DNA of 64,000 nt from Nocardiopsis ganjiahuensis DSM 45031. GTDB taxonomy: Bacteria > Actinomycetota > Actinomycetes > Streptosporangiales > Streptosporangiaceae. The translations under genes were made by a program, and so were the position numbers. The notes below the pieces were generated by a model. It was not told where the DNA came from. It did not search any database and saw only the letters and a program-made list of their open reading frames with translations. Shown here piece after piece: positions 17,955-25,023 of the stretch; position 1 is the first letter of the stretch; each line of letters starts with the position of its first letter. Where the stretch lies: contig NZ_ANBA01000020.1 of NCBI RefSeq assembly GCF_000341085.1, forward strand, positions 62,001-126,000, written 5' to 3'.

Positions 17955-19595
17955 ATGTCACAGGAATGGCCGCGGAGACCGGAGGATCTGGCCCGCCGCT
18001 ACCGCGAGCAGGGCTTCTGGGAGGACGGGCTGCTGGACGGCCTGCTCAGGGAGCAGGCCGCCCGGCAGGCGGACCGTCCGGCACTGGTCTCGGGCGGCGA
18101 CCGCCTGTCCTACGCGGAGCTGGACGCCCGCGTCGACCGGCTGGCCTCGGGGTTGGCGGGGCTCCCGATCCGCCGGGGCGAACGCGTCCTCGTGCAGCTG
18201 CCCAACCGCACCGAGTACGTGGTCACGGTCTTCGCCCTGTTCCGGATCGGGGCCGTGCCGATCCTGGCCCTGCCGGCGCTGGGTCCGGCGGACCTGGAAT
18301 CGCTGGTGCGCACCGGCGGAGCCGCCGCCATGATCGTCGCCCCGGGGCGGGGGCCGGGTGCCTCATCAGCGGTCGCCGAGAGGATCGCCCGCACGGCCCC
18401 GTCCGTACGGCACCTGGTGGTGACCGGCGACCCCGGCGGCGGCGAAGCGCTGCCGTGGGACTCCCTCCTGTCCTCCTCAGCCGCACCGCCCACCGGGCCC
18501 GCCTCCCCGGAGCGCTCCCCCGACGACCTGGCGCTGCTCCTGCTGTCCGGGGGCACGACGGGCACCCCCAAGCTGATCCCGAGGACCCACGCCGACTACC
18601 GCTACAACGCACGGGCCTCGGCCGGGGCGAGCGGAGTGAACGGGGCCGCCGTCTACCTGGCCGTCCTGCCCGTCGCCCACAACTTCACGATGGTCTCCCC
18701 CGGCATCGTGGGCACCTTCGCGGTCGGGGGCACCGTGGTCCTCAGCCCGGACCCGAGCCCGACGACCGCGTTCGAACTGGTCGAACGGGAGGGGGTGACC
18801 ATCAGCGCCCTCGTCCCGGCCCTGGTCGGCCCGTGGCTGGAGGAGGCCCGCAGGTCGGGGCGTGACCTGAGCTCGCTGAGGGTCCTCCAGGTGGGCGGGT
18901 CCCGACTGGACGAGGCCACCGCCCGGCGCGTGGGACCGGCACTGGGCTGTCGGCTGCAGCAGGTGTTCGGCATGGCGGAGGGGCTGAACAACTACACCGG
19001 CCTGGACGACCCCGAGGACCTGGTGTGCACCACCCAGGGCCGTCCGCTCTCCCCCGCCGACGAGGTCCTCGTGGTGGACGAACAGGGAGACCCGCTACCC
19101 GCGGGAGCGGTCGGGGAACTCCTCACCCGGGGCCCCTACACGCTCCGGGGCTACTACCGGGCACGGGAGCTGGACCCCCTGCGCTTCACCCCCGACGGCT
19201 TCTACCGCACCGGAGACCTCGTCACCCGCTCCGAGAACGGCGACCTCACGGTCGTGGGCCGGGTCAAGGACCAGATCAACCGGGCGGGTGAGAAGATCGC
19301 CGCCGTCGAGGTCGAGGAGATGCTCATGGCGCTGCCGGGGGTCCGGGGCGCCGCCGTGGTGGGCCTGCCCGACCCGGTGCTCGGTGAGCGCTCGGTGGCG
19401 CTCCTGGTCGTGCCGGGCCAGGAGTGCCCGACCAGGGACGAGGTGCGCGCGCAGATGTCGGAGCGCGGAGCCGCGGCCTTCAAGGTGCCCGACGAGGTAC
19501 GCCGGGTGGGGCGGCTCCCGCTCACCGGCGTGGGCAAGGTGGACAAGAAGCGCCTACGCGAGGAGTTGATGCGGGAGGAGCTGACCCGCGGCTAG
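17955..19595 (+). CDS. 2,3-dihydroxybenzoate-AMP ligase (EntE/DhbE-like)
   Basis: 546-residue stand-alone aryl-acid adenylating enzyme: P-loop LLLSGGTTGTPKLIPRTH (near 195), AHNFTMVSPG, A5-like FGMAEGLNNYT, hinge GRVKDQINRAGEKI and catalytic lysine in GVGKVDKKRL. In DhbE the HN-x4-S segment lines the ring pocket, and serine at the 240-equivalent is associated with 2,3-dihydroxybenzoate while salicylate enzymes tend to have cysteine there (family knowledge); here it is serine. It loads the ArCP of the divergent NRPS. ATG at 17955 with GGAGGG four bases upstream is chosen over an upstream in-frame GTG that lies on the Zur box. A terminator follows immediately. Confidence 0.93.
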   Translation: MSQEWPRRPEDLARRYREQGFWEDGLLDGLLREQAARQADRPALVSGGDRLSYAELDARVDRLASGLAGLPIRRGERVLVQLPNRTEYVVTVFALFRIGAVPILALPALGPADLESLVRTGGAAAMIVAPGRGPGASSAVAERIARTAPSVRHLVVTGDPGGGEALPWDSLLSSSAAPPTGPASPERSPDDLALLLLSGGTTGTPKLIPRTHADYRYNARASAGASGVNGAAVYLAVLPVAHNFTMVSPGIVGTFAVGGTVVLSPDPSPTTAFELVEREGVTISALVPALVGPWLEEARRSGRDLSSLRVLQVGGSRLDEATARRVGPALGCRLQQVFGMAEGLNNYTGLDDPEDLVCTTQGRPLSPADEVLVVDEQGDPLPAGAVGELLTRGPYTLRGYYRARELDPLRFTPDGFYRTGDLVTRSENGDLTVVGRVKDQINRAGEKIAAVEVEEMLMALPGVRGAAVVGLPDPVLGERSVALLVVPGQECPTRDEVRAQMSERGAAAFKVPDEVRRVGRLPLTGVGKVDKKRLREELMREELTRG

Positions 19596-19600
19596 CCGGG

Positions 19601-19632
19601 CGGTGGCGGGCGGGGTGCCCCGCCCGCCACCG
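19601..19632. terminator. bidirectional terminator hairpin
   Basis: CGGTGGCGGGCGGGG / CCCCGCCCGCCACCG with a 2-base loop lies exactly between the convergent ligase and isochorismatase stops. Perfect 15-bp stem, no T-tract, as usual in actinobacteria. Confidence 0.8.
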
Positions 19633-19633
19633 G

Positions 19634-20269
19634 TCAGGTCTCGAGCGCGGCCAGGGCCTCCTTGGTGGTCACCGTGCCGGCGCACCGGCGAGCGGCGTAG
19701 GAGAGGGCCATCTCGTGCTCGCGCGCGGAGAAGTCGGCGACCGCGTCTCCCACGACGAACACCTGGATGTCCCGCATGAAGGCGTCACAGGCGGTCATCA
19801 GGACACCGATGTGGGCGTACACACCGCACACGACCAGCTGGTCCCGCCCCAGAGCACGCAGCCGCTCCTCCAGGTCGGTGCGGACGAAGGCGCTGTAGCG
19901 CCACTTGGTCAGGACGACCTCGTCCGGGCCGGGGGCCAGCTCGTCGACGATCGCGCTGTGCGAGGGATCGTCCCTGAGCCCGTCCCCCCACAGGTCCCGC
20001 AGCAGACCCCGGTCCTGTTCGCTCTGGGATCCGGGTTGGGCGGTGAAGATCCGGGGCACCCCGTTCGACCGGCACCGGTCGAGCAGCGCGCCGGTGTTGG
20101 CCAGCAGCTCCGGGACCGGTTCGCTTCCCGGAGTGAAGGCGTCGAGGAAGTACCGCTGCATGTCGTGGACCAGCAGGGCACAGCGTGACGGGTCGATCTT
20201 CCAGTCCATCCGTGTGTCGGACGGGACTCCCGGCATGGGATAGGGGTCAATGGCGGGCAGCGCGGACAC
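19634..20269 (-). CDS. isochorismatase (EntB/DhbB N-domain type)
   Basis: 211 residues covering only the isochorismatase domain, with no carrier domain; the ArCP is instead fused to the NRPS. Motifs: LLVHDMQRYFLDAF with the catalytic aspartate, LTKWRYSAF with the catalytic lysine, and GVYAHIGVLMTACDAFMRDI, which matches the EntB family closely. It converts isochorismate to 2,3-dihydro-2,3-dihydroxybenzoate and pyruvate. The GTG at 20269 is preceded by AAGGAGAG; a longer open frame would overlap the upstream dehydrogenase. Together with the next gene it makes DHB, but no isochorismate synthase is found in this window. Confidence 0.92.
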   Translation of the reverse strand: MSALPAIDPYPMPGVPSDTRMDWKIDPSRCALLVHDMQRYFLDAFTPGSEPVPELLANTGALLDRCRSNGVPRIFTAQPGSQSEQDRGLLRDLWGDGLRDDPSHSAIVDELAPGPDEVVLTKWRYSAFVRTDLEERLRALGRDQLVVCGVYAHIGVLMTACDAFMRDIQVFVVGDAVADFSAREHEMALSYAARRCAGTVTTKEALAALET

Positions 20270-20345
20270 GGCTCTCCTTCGAGGCGCGGGGGCGGGAATC
20301 CAGGGGCAGGGGTGGTCGGTCACGGGAGCGGAAGAGGGGCCGGGG

Positions 20346-21152
20346 TCAGGCTCCGAGGCTGGCGCCGCCGTCCACCCGCAGGTCGTGCAGGGTGATGTGC
20401 CGGGCACGGGGAGAGAGGAGGAAGGCCACGGCGTCGGCGACGTCCTCGGGGTCGGCCACCCGCCCCAGGGGAACCCCCACCCGGAAGTCGGTGAGGTTCG
20501 GAGCGGGAGCGCCCCCGGAGGTGTCGTCGCCCCACAGCTGACGGCGCATGGGGGTGTCGGTGGAGCCGGGCGAGACCACGTTGCAGCGGATCCCGCTGGG
20601 CGCCGTCTCCAGCCCGAAGCACAGGGTGAACTGGGTGGCGGCGGCCTTGGACGCGGCGTAGGCGGCCATGGCCACCCGGGGGACCGAGGCCGCGTCGGAT
20701 CCGACGGTGACGATGCTTCCGTGCCCTCGGGGGACCATCCGCGAGGAGACCGCCCGGCAGACGTTGAAGACCCCCAGGGCGTTGACCGCGAAGAGCTCGT
20801 GCCAGTGCTCGGGCGGGAACTCCGAGGTCAACCCGTGCCGGAGGACACCGGCGACGTTGGCCACGGCGGTGATCGGGCCGAGGTCCCGCTCCACGAGGGA
20901 GACCACTCGTTCCACGGCGTCCCCGTCGCTGACGTCCGCTCCGTGGTGGACGGCCCTGTGGCCGCCGCGTCCGAGTTCGGCCACCAGCTGTCGTGAGGGG
21001 GCCTCGCGGCGGTCGATCGCGGCGACGGCGTACCCCTCCGCGGCCATGCGCCGAACGACGGCGGCACCGATGCCGCCGGCGGCCCCGGTGACCAGGGCGA
21101 CACCCTGATCGGATCTGTCGGGCTCTTCCGGTCGGTCGGGGTAAGGGGGCAC
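20346..21152 (-). CDS. 2,3-dihydro-2,3-dihydroxybenzoate dehydrogenase (EntA-like SDR)
   Basis: 268-residue classical short-chain dehydrogenase: cofactor turn TGAAGGIG, NVAG at the end of beta-4, catalytic Ser in VTVGSDAASVPR and YAASK. Similar to EntA/DhbA, which oxidise dihydro-dihydroxybenzoate to 2,3-dihydroxybenzoate with NAD. The GTG at 21152 has AAAGGAG four bases upstream. It lies between the Fur-family regulator and the isochorismatase, all leftward, so the three probably form one operon. Confidence 0.9.
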   Translation of the reverse strand: MPPYPDRPEEPDRSDQGVALVTGAAGGIGAAVVRRMAAEGYAVAAIDRREAPSRQLVAELGRGGHRAVHHGADVSDGDAVERVVSLVERDLGPITAVANVAGVLRHGLTSEFPPEHWHELFAVNALGVFNVCRAVSSRMVPRGHGSIVTVGSDAASVPRVAMAAYAASKAAATQFTLCFGLETAPSGIRCNVVSPGSTDTPMRRQLWGDDTSGGAPAPNLTDFRVGVPLGRVADPEDVADAVAFLLSPRARHITLHDLRVDGGASLGA

Positions 21153-21218
21153 AGTGCTCCTTTCACAGGGGTTCCGCGCCGCGCCGGGGTCTGCTCCGGA
21201 CGGGGACACGGTGAGTCG

Positions 21219-21623
21219 TCACAGACAGCGCGGACAGACACCGGTCAGCTCGAAGGTGTGGTCGACCTCTTCGAAGGCGCTCGAGTTCCGGATCTTCTCC
21301 ACGACCGCCGCGATCTCGGCGACCTGTGCGATCTCCTCCACCTCGCCGCAGATGCGGCAGAAGAGGTGGTGGTGGCGCACAGGGGTCCTGCACCGCCGGT
21401 ACAGGCGTTCTCCCTCGGGTGACTGGATCGTGTCCAGCACGCCTTCCTGGGACATCCGGTGGACCGTGCGGTAGATGGTGGACAGGCTCGGCCGCCCGTG
21501 ACCGGAGGAGCGGACGGAGTCCGACCGGTCCAGGTCCCGGAGGATCTCCCGACAGCTGCGGAACCGGGACCCGCGGCCCAGGACCCTGAGCACGGCCTCG
21601 TCGTACCTGGGTGTCTTGACCAT
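21219..21623 (-). CDS. Fur-family metal regulator, probably Zur
   Basis: 134 residues: winged-helix DNA-binding half (to about 80; STIYRTVHRM is the recognition-helix signature of the family), then the metal-binding half with HHHLFCRICGEVEE and a C-terminal GVCPRCL. The two CxxC pairs form the structural zinc site of Fur/Zur proteins. I call it Zur rather than Fur because it is surrounded by Zur-type boxes, zinc-free ribosomal proteins and CobW genes; sequence alone does not separate the two. A box at 21732-21746, about 110 bases before its ATG, suggests autoregulation. No clear ribosome site is seen before the ATG. Confidence 0.85.
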   Translation of the reverse strand: MVKTPRYDEAVLRVLGRGSRFRSCREILRDLDRSDSVRSSGHGRPSLSTIYRTVHRMSQEGVLDTIQSPEGERLYRRCRTPVRHHHLFCRICGEVEEIAQVAEIAAVVEKIRNSSAFEEVDHTFELTGVCPRCL

Positions 21624-21731
21624 GTCAGTCGACCGCCCGGCACGGGACCGTCGGAGGCAGGGGGCCGATCCGGCGTTGGTATCGCCCTACGTACACGAGG
21701 AGGACTCCTGGGGGGACACGACTCGAGCAGG

Positions 21732-21746
21732 TGAAAATGATTATCA
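21732..21746. promoter_or_regulatory. Zur-type box upstream of the Fur-family regulator
   Basis: TGAAAATGATTATCA has one mismatched pair in the palindrome and differs from the consensus TGAAAATGATTTTCA at one base. It lies in the AT-rich part of the intergenic region between the regulator (leftward) and the CobW-like gene (rightward), nearer the regulator, which suggests autoregulation. Confidence 0.75.
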
Positions 21747-21823
21747 ATACCATAACACGCCCCAGCCCGGCCCGGCCGAACCACCCCTGCCCCCACCGGA
21801 CGCCCCCGAGTCTGTGTAGAGTG

Positions 21824-21838
21824 TGGAAACGATTTTCA
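21824..21838. promoter_or_regulatory. Zur-type box upstream of the CobW-like/rpmB/rpsN operon
   Basis: TGGAAACGATTTTCA, a near-palindromic Zur box, ends 38 bases before the CobW-like start at 21877. It is the second of two boxes about 92 bp apart in one divergent intergenic region. Confidence 0.75.
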
Positions 21839-21876
21839 TTTCCGATCTGGAACCGACGCCTTGGGGGGAGCATCCG

Positions 21877-22980
21877 ATGCGCATCGCACTGGTTGCCGGC
21901 CTGCACGCGACCGCTCGACGCCGGGCCGTGAACGACCTGTTGGCCGCCGTCCCGCGTTCCATCGCCGTGCACCACGACATGCGGGACATCGGTGACGGCG
22001 CCGTGCACCGGGTGGTGAGCGACCGCTCGGGCCCCGCCGAGAACGAGCAGGTGGACCTCGACCACGCCTGCGCCTCCTGCACCCTGCGCGAGGACCTCAT
22101 CCCCTTCCTCCTGCGCACCGCGGACGCCGACCGGCACGACCTGTGCGTGGTGGAGTCGTGGGACGGGGTGGACCCCCGGCTGATCGCCGAGAGCATCGCC
22201 GCGCAGGAGGAGCTCCGCCTCGCCACCGTCACCACCGCCGTGGACACCGCCCACCTGACCGCCGACCTGGGCTGCGACGAAGATCTGGCCGAGCGCGAAC
22301 TGGACATCGCCCAGGACGACACCCGCACGGTCGCCGAAGTCCTCAACCGGCAGGTCGAGTACCCGAACGTGATCGTCCTGCACGGCGCGGGGCCCGACCG
22401 CCACGCGCGGTCCCTGCTCCGCCAGCTCAACCCCGATGCCGCGATCGTCCGCACGGGGGCGGACCTTCGGCGATTCCTCGACGGACGCTTCGACCCCGCA
22501 TCAGCGCACGCCCGGACCAACCCGGCCTGGGCCCGGTACACGGACCACCCCGAGGAAGAGGGCGTGAGCACGGTGGCCTGGACCAGGACCCGGCCCCTGC
22601 ACCCCGAGAGGTTCTCCGAGGCGCTGGAGGAGATCGTCGCCATGAGCCTGCGCGGCAGGGGCAGGTTCTGGCTGGCCAGCCAGCCCGACACCCTCCTGGT
22701 GTGGGACTCCCACCAGAACCTCCTCATGGTGGAGAACGGCGGCCCCTGGATGGCCGCGCTCCCCGAAGCGGCGCTGGAGCTGGTCTCACCGGCCCGGCGG
22801 TCCTCAGCCCTCCTGGACTGGGACGCGGCGGCGGGCGACCGCCGCCAGCACCTGTCCTTCACCGGGGTCGGCATGGACGCCGAAAGCCTGCTCTCCCTGC
22901 TCGATTCCTGCCTGGTCACCGAGACCGAAGAGGGCCGGACCTTCCACGACGACCCCTTCGCCGAGTTCTCGGAAAGGTGA
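21877..22980 (+). CDS. CobW/COG0523-like protein with degenerate GTPase motifs
   Basis: 367 residues with overall COG0523 layout but altered motifs: the P-loop position reads GLHATARRRAV instead of GFLGAGKTT, the metal motif reads CASC instead of CxCC, and the NKxD position is HGAGPD. The acidic VVESWDG and the C-terminal CobW_C-like region (RPLHPERFSEAL, GRFWLASQPD) remain. So it is related to zinc metallochaperone GTPases but probably cannot bind GTP. ATG at 21877 has GGGGGGAG upstream; an earlier in-frame GTG lies inside the Zur box. It leads an operon with zinc-free L28 and S14. Compare the intact CobW protein at 25024. Confidence 0.85.
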   Translation: MRIALVAGLHATARRRAVNDLLAAVPRSIAVHHDMRDIGDGAVHRVVSDRSGPAENEQVDLDHACASCTLREDLIPFLLRTADADRHDLCVVESWDGVDPRLIAESIAAQEELRLATVTTAVDTAHLTADLGCDEDLAERELDIAQDDTRTVAEVLNRQVEYPNVIVLHGAGPDRHARSLLRQLNPDAAIVRTGADLRRFLDGRFDPASAHARTNPAWARYTDHPEEEGVSTVAWTRTRPLHPERFSEALEEIVAMSLRGRGRFWLASQPDTLLVWDSHQNLLMVENGGPWMAALPEAALELVSPARRSSALLDWDAAAGDRRQHLSFTGVGMDAESLLSLLDSCLVTETEEGRTFHDDPFAEFSER

Positions 22981-23053
22981 CCACGGCCCCGCTGCCGTAT
23001 CCGTCCTCGAACGAACACGCTCGAGCACGCTCGACGACCCGAAAGGAAAGACC

Positions 23054-23290
23054 GTGTCCCGTATCTGCCAGGTGACCGGGAAGGCGCCCAGCTTCGGCAA
23101 CGCGATCTCCCACTCCCACCGCCGCACCAAGCGCCGGTTCGACCCCAACATCCAGAACAAGCGCTACTGGCTGCCCAGTGAACAGCGTTTCGTGAAACTC
23201 AGGGTCAGCACCAAGGGGATGAAGGTGATCGACGCCCGGGGCATCGAACGCGTGGTCGCCGACATCCGCAACCGAGGGGAGAAGGTCTGA
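23054..23290 (+). CDS. rpmB: ribosomal protein L28, zinc-free (C-) paralogue
   Basis: 78 residues with typical L28 motifs GKAPSFGNAISHSHRRTKRRFDPNIQ. Zinc-binding L28 has CxxC pairs near both ends; here the first pair is reduced to ICQVTG (one cysteine) and the second is missing, so this is the zinc-independent form made when zinc is scarce (established Zur-regulon pattern). GTG start with GAAAGGAAAG upstream. Its stop overlaps the S14 start by one base (TGATG). Confidence 0.96.
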   Translation: MSRICQVTGKAPSFGNAISHSHRRTKRRFDPNIQNKRYWLPSEQRFVKLRVSTKGMKVIDARGIERVVADIRNRGEKV

Positions 23291-23595
23291 TGGCCAAGAA
23301 GAGCAAGATCGCCCGCAACGAACAGCGCAAGGTCGTCGTCGCCCGCTACGCCGAGCGGCGCTCCGAACTCAAACGGCTGATCAAGAGCCCGCACACCGGT
23401 GAGGACGAGCGCGCGGCCGCCGTCGCCGAACTGCGCCGACAGCCCCGCGACGCCAGCGCCACCCGGGTCCGCAACCGCGACGCGGTCGACGGCCGCCCGC
23501 GCGCGCACCTGAGGAAGTTCGGACTGTCCCGGATCCGCTTCCGCGAGATGGCACACCGGGGAGAGCTGCCCGGGATCACCAAGTCCAGCTGGTAG
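23290..23595 (+). CDS. rpsN: ribosomal protein S14, zinc-free (C-) form
   Basis: 101 residues, the long S14 form (MAKKSKIARNEQR start, RNRDAVDGRPRAHLRKFGLSRIRFRE core) with no cysteine at all. The zinc-binding short form has a CxxC ribbon. Translationally coupled to rpmB. Under zinc starvation such paralogues replace zinc-bound copies and free the metal (established in Bacillus, Mycobacterium and Streptomyces). Confidence 0.96.
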   Translation: MAKKSKIARNEQRKVVVARYAERRSELKRLIKSPHTGEDERAAAVAELRRQPRDASATRVRNRDAVDGRPRAHLRKFGLSRIRFREMAHRGELPGITKSSW

Positions 23596-23640
23596 CCCTC
23601 GGCCACCAGCGGGGCCGACCGTTCGCGATCCGGTCGGCCC

Positions 23641-23680
23641 GCGGGCTCCCGGGGTGGTCACCTCTCCCCCGGGAGCCCGC
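23641..23680. terminator. bidirectional terminator hairpin after rpsN
   Basis: GCGGGCTCCCGGGG / CCCCGGGAGCCCGC with a 12-base loop, between convergent rpsN and the His-rich gene. A second hairpin (GGGCCGACC / GGTCGGCCC) lies just before it at about 23613-23640. Confidence 0.8.
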
Positions 23681-23694
23681 GTCCACGGGTGCGG

Positions 23695-24000
23695 TCAGGG
23701 GGCGGAGTGCTCGTCCCAGTGGCCGTCGTGACTGCGGTGGAGATGTCCGTCGTGGACGTAGTCCACATGGTCACCGTGGGGCACGGCCACGTGCCCGCAC
23801 CCCTCACCGTGCTCGTGCGAGTGGTCCTCGTGCACGGCGTGCCCCTCCGCGGAGCACTCGTCCCAGTGGTCGCCGTGCTCGTGGTGGAGGTGCCCGTCAT
23901 GGACGTAGTCCACGTGGTTCTGATGGGGCACGGCCACGTGCCCGCACCCCTCACCGTGCTCGTGCGTGTGGCCCTCGTGTGCCAGATGTGCGGTCGCCAT
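23695..24000 (-). CDS. small His-rich metal-binding protein, internally duplicated
   Basis: 101 residues, about one quarter histidine, also Asp/Glu-rich. Two tandem copies of a roughly 40-residue unit are visible (HEHGEGCGHVAVPH-x2-HVDYVHDGHLH...HWDE at about 13-48 and 62-97), matched by near-identical DNA at 23735-23825 and 23880-23970. No membrane segment or signal peptide, although related actinobacterial proteins are sometimes labelled zinc transporter permease, which the sequence does not support. Likely a cytosolic zinc buffer or chaperone. ATG at 24000 is chosen; the frame is open further upstream but the residues there are unlike the protein. Confidence 0.88.
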   Translation of the reverse strand: MATAHLAHEGHTHEHGEGCGHVAVPHQNHVDYVHDGHLHHEHGDHWDECSAEGHAVHEDHSHEHGEGCGHVAVPHGDHVDYVHDGHLHRSHDGHWDEHSAP

Positions 24001-24173
24001 GCTCTCCCCCGAGTGCACTTCCTTTTCCCTGACCCCGAAAACAGCAACAACGTATCCACCCACCGCTTCCCCTTCAAGGAGCGGAGGAGACGGAAAGAAG
24101 AATTTACCTCGGCGTATATCGCGGAATTCGACTGACACCCGAAAAGCCCGCCACCTGCGCCGATGTCGCTCCA

Positions 24174-24192
24174 GAAAACGATTCCCGTTTTC
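24174..24192. promoter_or_regulatory. candidate metal-regulator operator (inverted repeat)
   Basis: GAAAACG-ATTCC-CGTTTTC, a perfect 7-bp inverted repeat with 5-base spacer, 85 bases before the methyltransferase/CobW operon and within the divergent region shared with the His-rich gene. The left half plus spacer resembles a Zur box (AGAAAACGATTCCCG) but the spacing is not the standard 15-bp core, so assignment to Zur is tentative. Confidence 0.5.
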
Positions 24193-24277
24193 GGCGTCCA
24201 CACTGGCCGAACCCGGCCCGGAAACCTGCCTCGGAAATTCCCCCGCCCCTTCCCGAACTCTGCCAAGGAGACGCACG

Positions 24278-25021
24278 TTGTCCGAATACCACGACCCCTA
24301 CGACCGTTCCGGCCAGTTCCTCGACATCATGATCGCCGGTTGGTGGGAACACCACGCGACGACGGTCGCCGACGCTCTGCGGGAACTGCCCGCCGACGCG
24401 GGGCCGGTGGTCGACGCGGGGGCCGGCGGCGGTCTGGGAACACGGCTCATCGCCCGCACGCTTCCGGCGGCACACGTCCTGGCGATCGAGCCGTCGCTCC
24501 CGTTGCGGTCGGTCCTGCTGTCCCGCGTGGCCGAGGACCCGGACCTGCGTCCCCGGGTGACCGTGGACGGCGACGACCTGCTCTCGGCCCGCCTCCCGGA
24601 CCGGATCGGCGGACTGGTGGCGGCCAACCTCATCGGCCACTTCAGCCCGTACGAACGGGACCGGCTCTGGGAGGACCTGGCGACCCGCCTGGCTCCGGGG
24701 GCGTTCGTCCTGCTCAACCTGCCCGAACCGGTCGAGCCGGAACACGTCGGGCGCACCAGGATGTCCGAACTCCGCATCGGGGAGCGGTCCTACACCGGCT
24801 GGGCGGGCGCGGAACCGGCCGGCACGGAACAGGTCTCCTGGCACATGACCTACGAGGTGCACGAAGGCGACCGGCTGATCAGCCGCGACGAGGTCAGCTA
24901 CGCCTGGTGGACGGTCTCCGAGAAAGCACTGCGCGCCGAGGCCGCACCGCACGGCCTGCTCGTGGTCCCGCACGGTCCGGCCGCCGCGGGGCTGTTCAAG
25001 GTCCTTCGAGAAGAGAAGTAG
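24278..25021 (+). CDS. class I SAM-dependent methyltransferase (paralogue of 1874-2608)
   Basis: 247 residues; motif I VVDAGAGGGLGTRLIA, then AIEPSLPLRSVLLSRVAEDPDLRPRVTV, which aligns closely with the methyltransferase at the far end of the NRPS operon. Start is TTG at 24278 with AAGGAG seven bases upstream. The stop is two bases before the CobW ATG, so the two are one operon. Whether it methylates the metallophore, or helps metal release, is unknown. Confidence 0.85.
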   Translation: MSEYHDPYDRSGQFLDIMIAGWWEHHATTVADALRELPADAGPVVDAGAGGGLGTRLIARTLPAAHVLAIEPSLPLRSVLLSRVAEDPDLRPRVTVDGDDLLSARLPDRIGGLVAANLIGHFSPYERDRLWEDLATRLAPGAFVLLNLPEPVEPEHVGRTRMSELRIGERSYTGWAGAEPAGTEQVSWHMTYEVHEGDRLISRDEVSYAWWTVSEKALRAEAAPHGLLVVPHGPAAAGLFKVLREEK

Positions 25022-25023
25022 AG

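Noticed and set aside
20270..20407. 46-codon upstream extension of the isochorismatase
   Set aside because: Overlaps the dehydrogenase end, has Pro/Ala-rich noise, and a good ribosome site marks the GTG at 20269.
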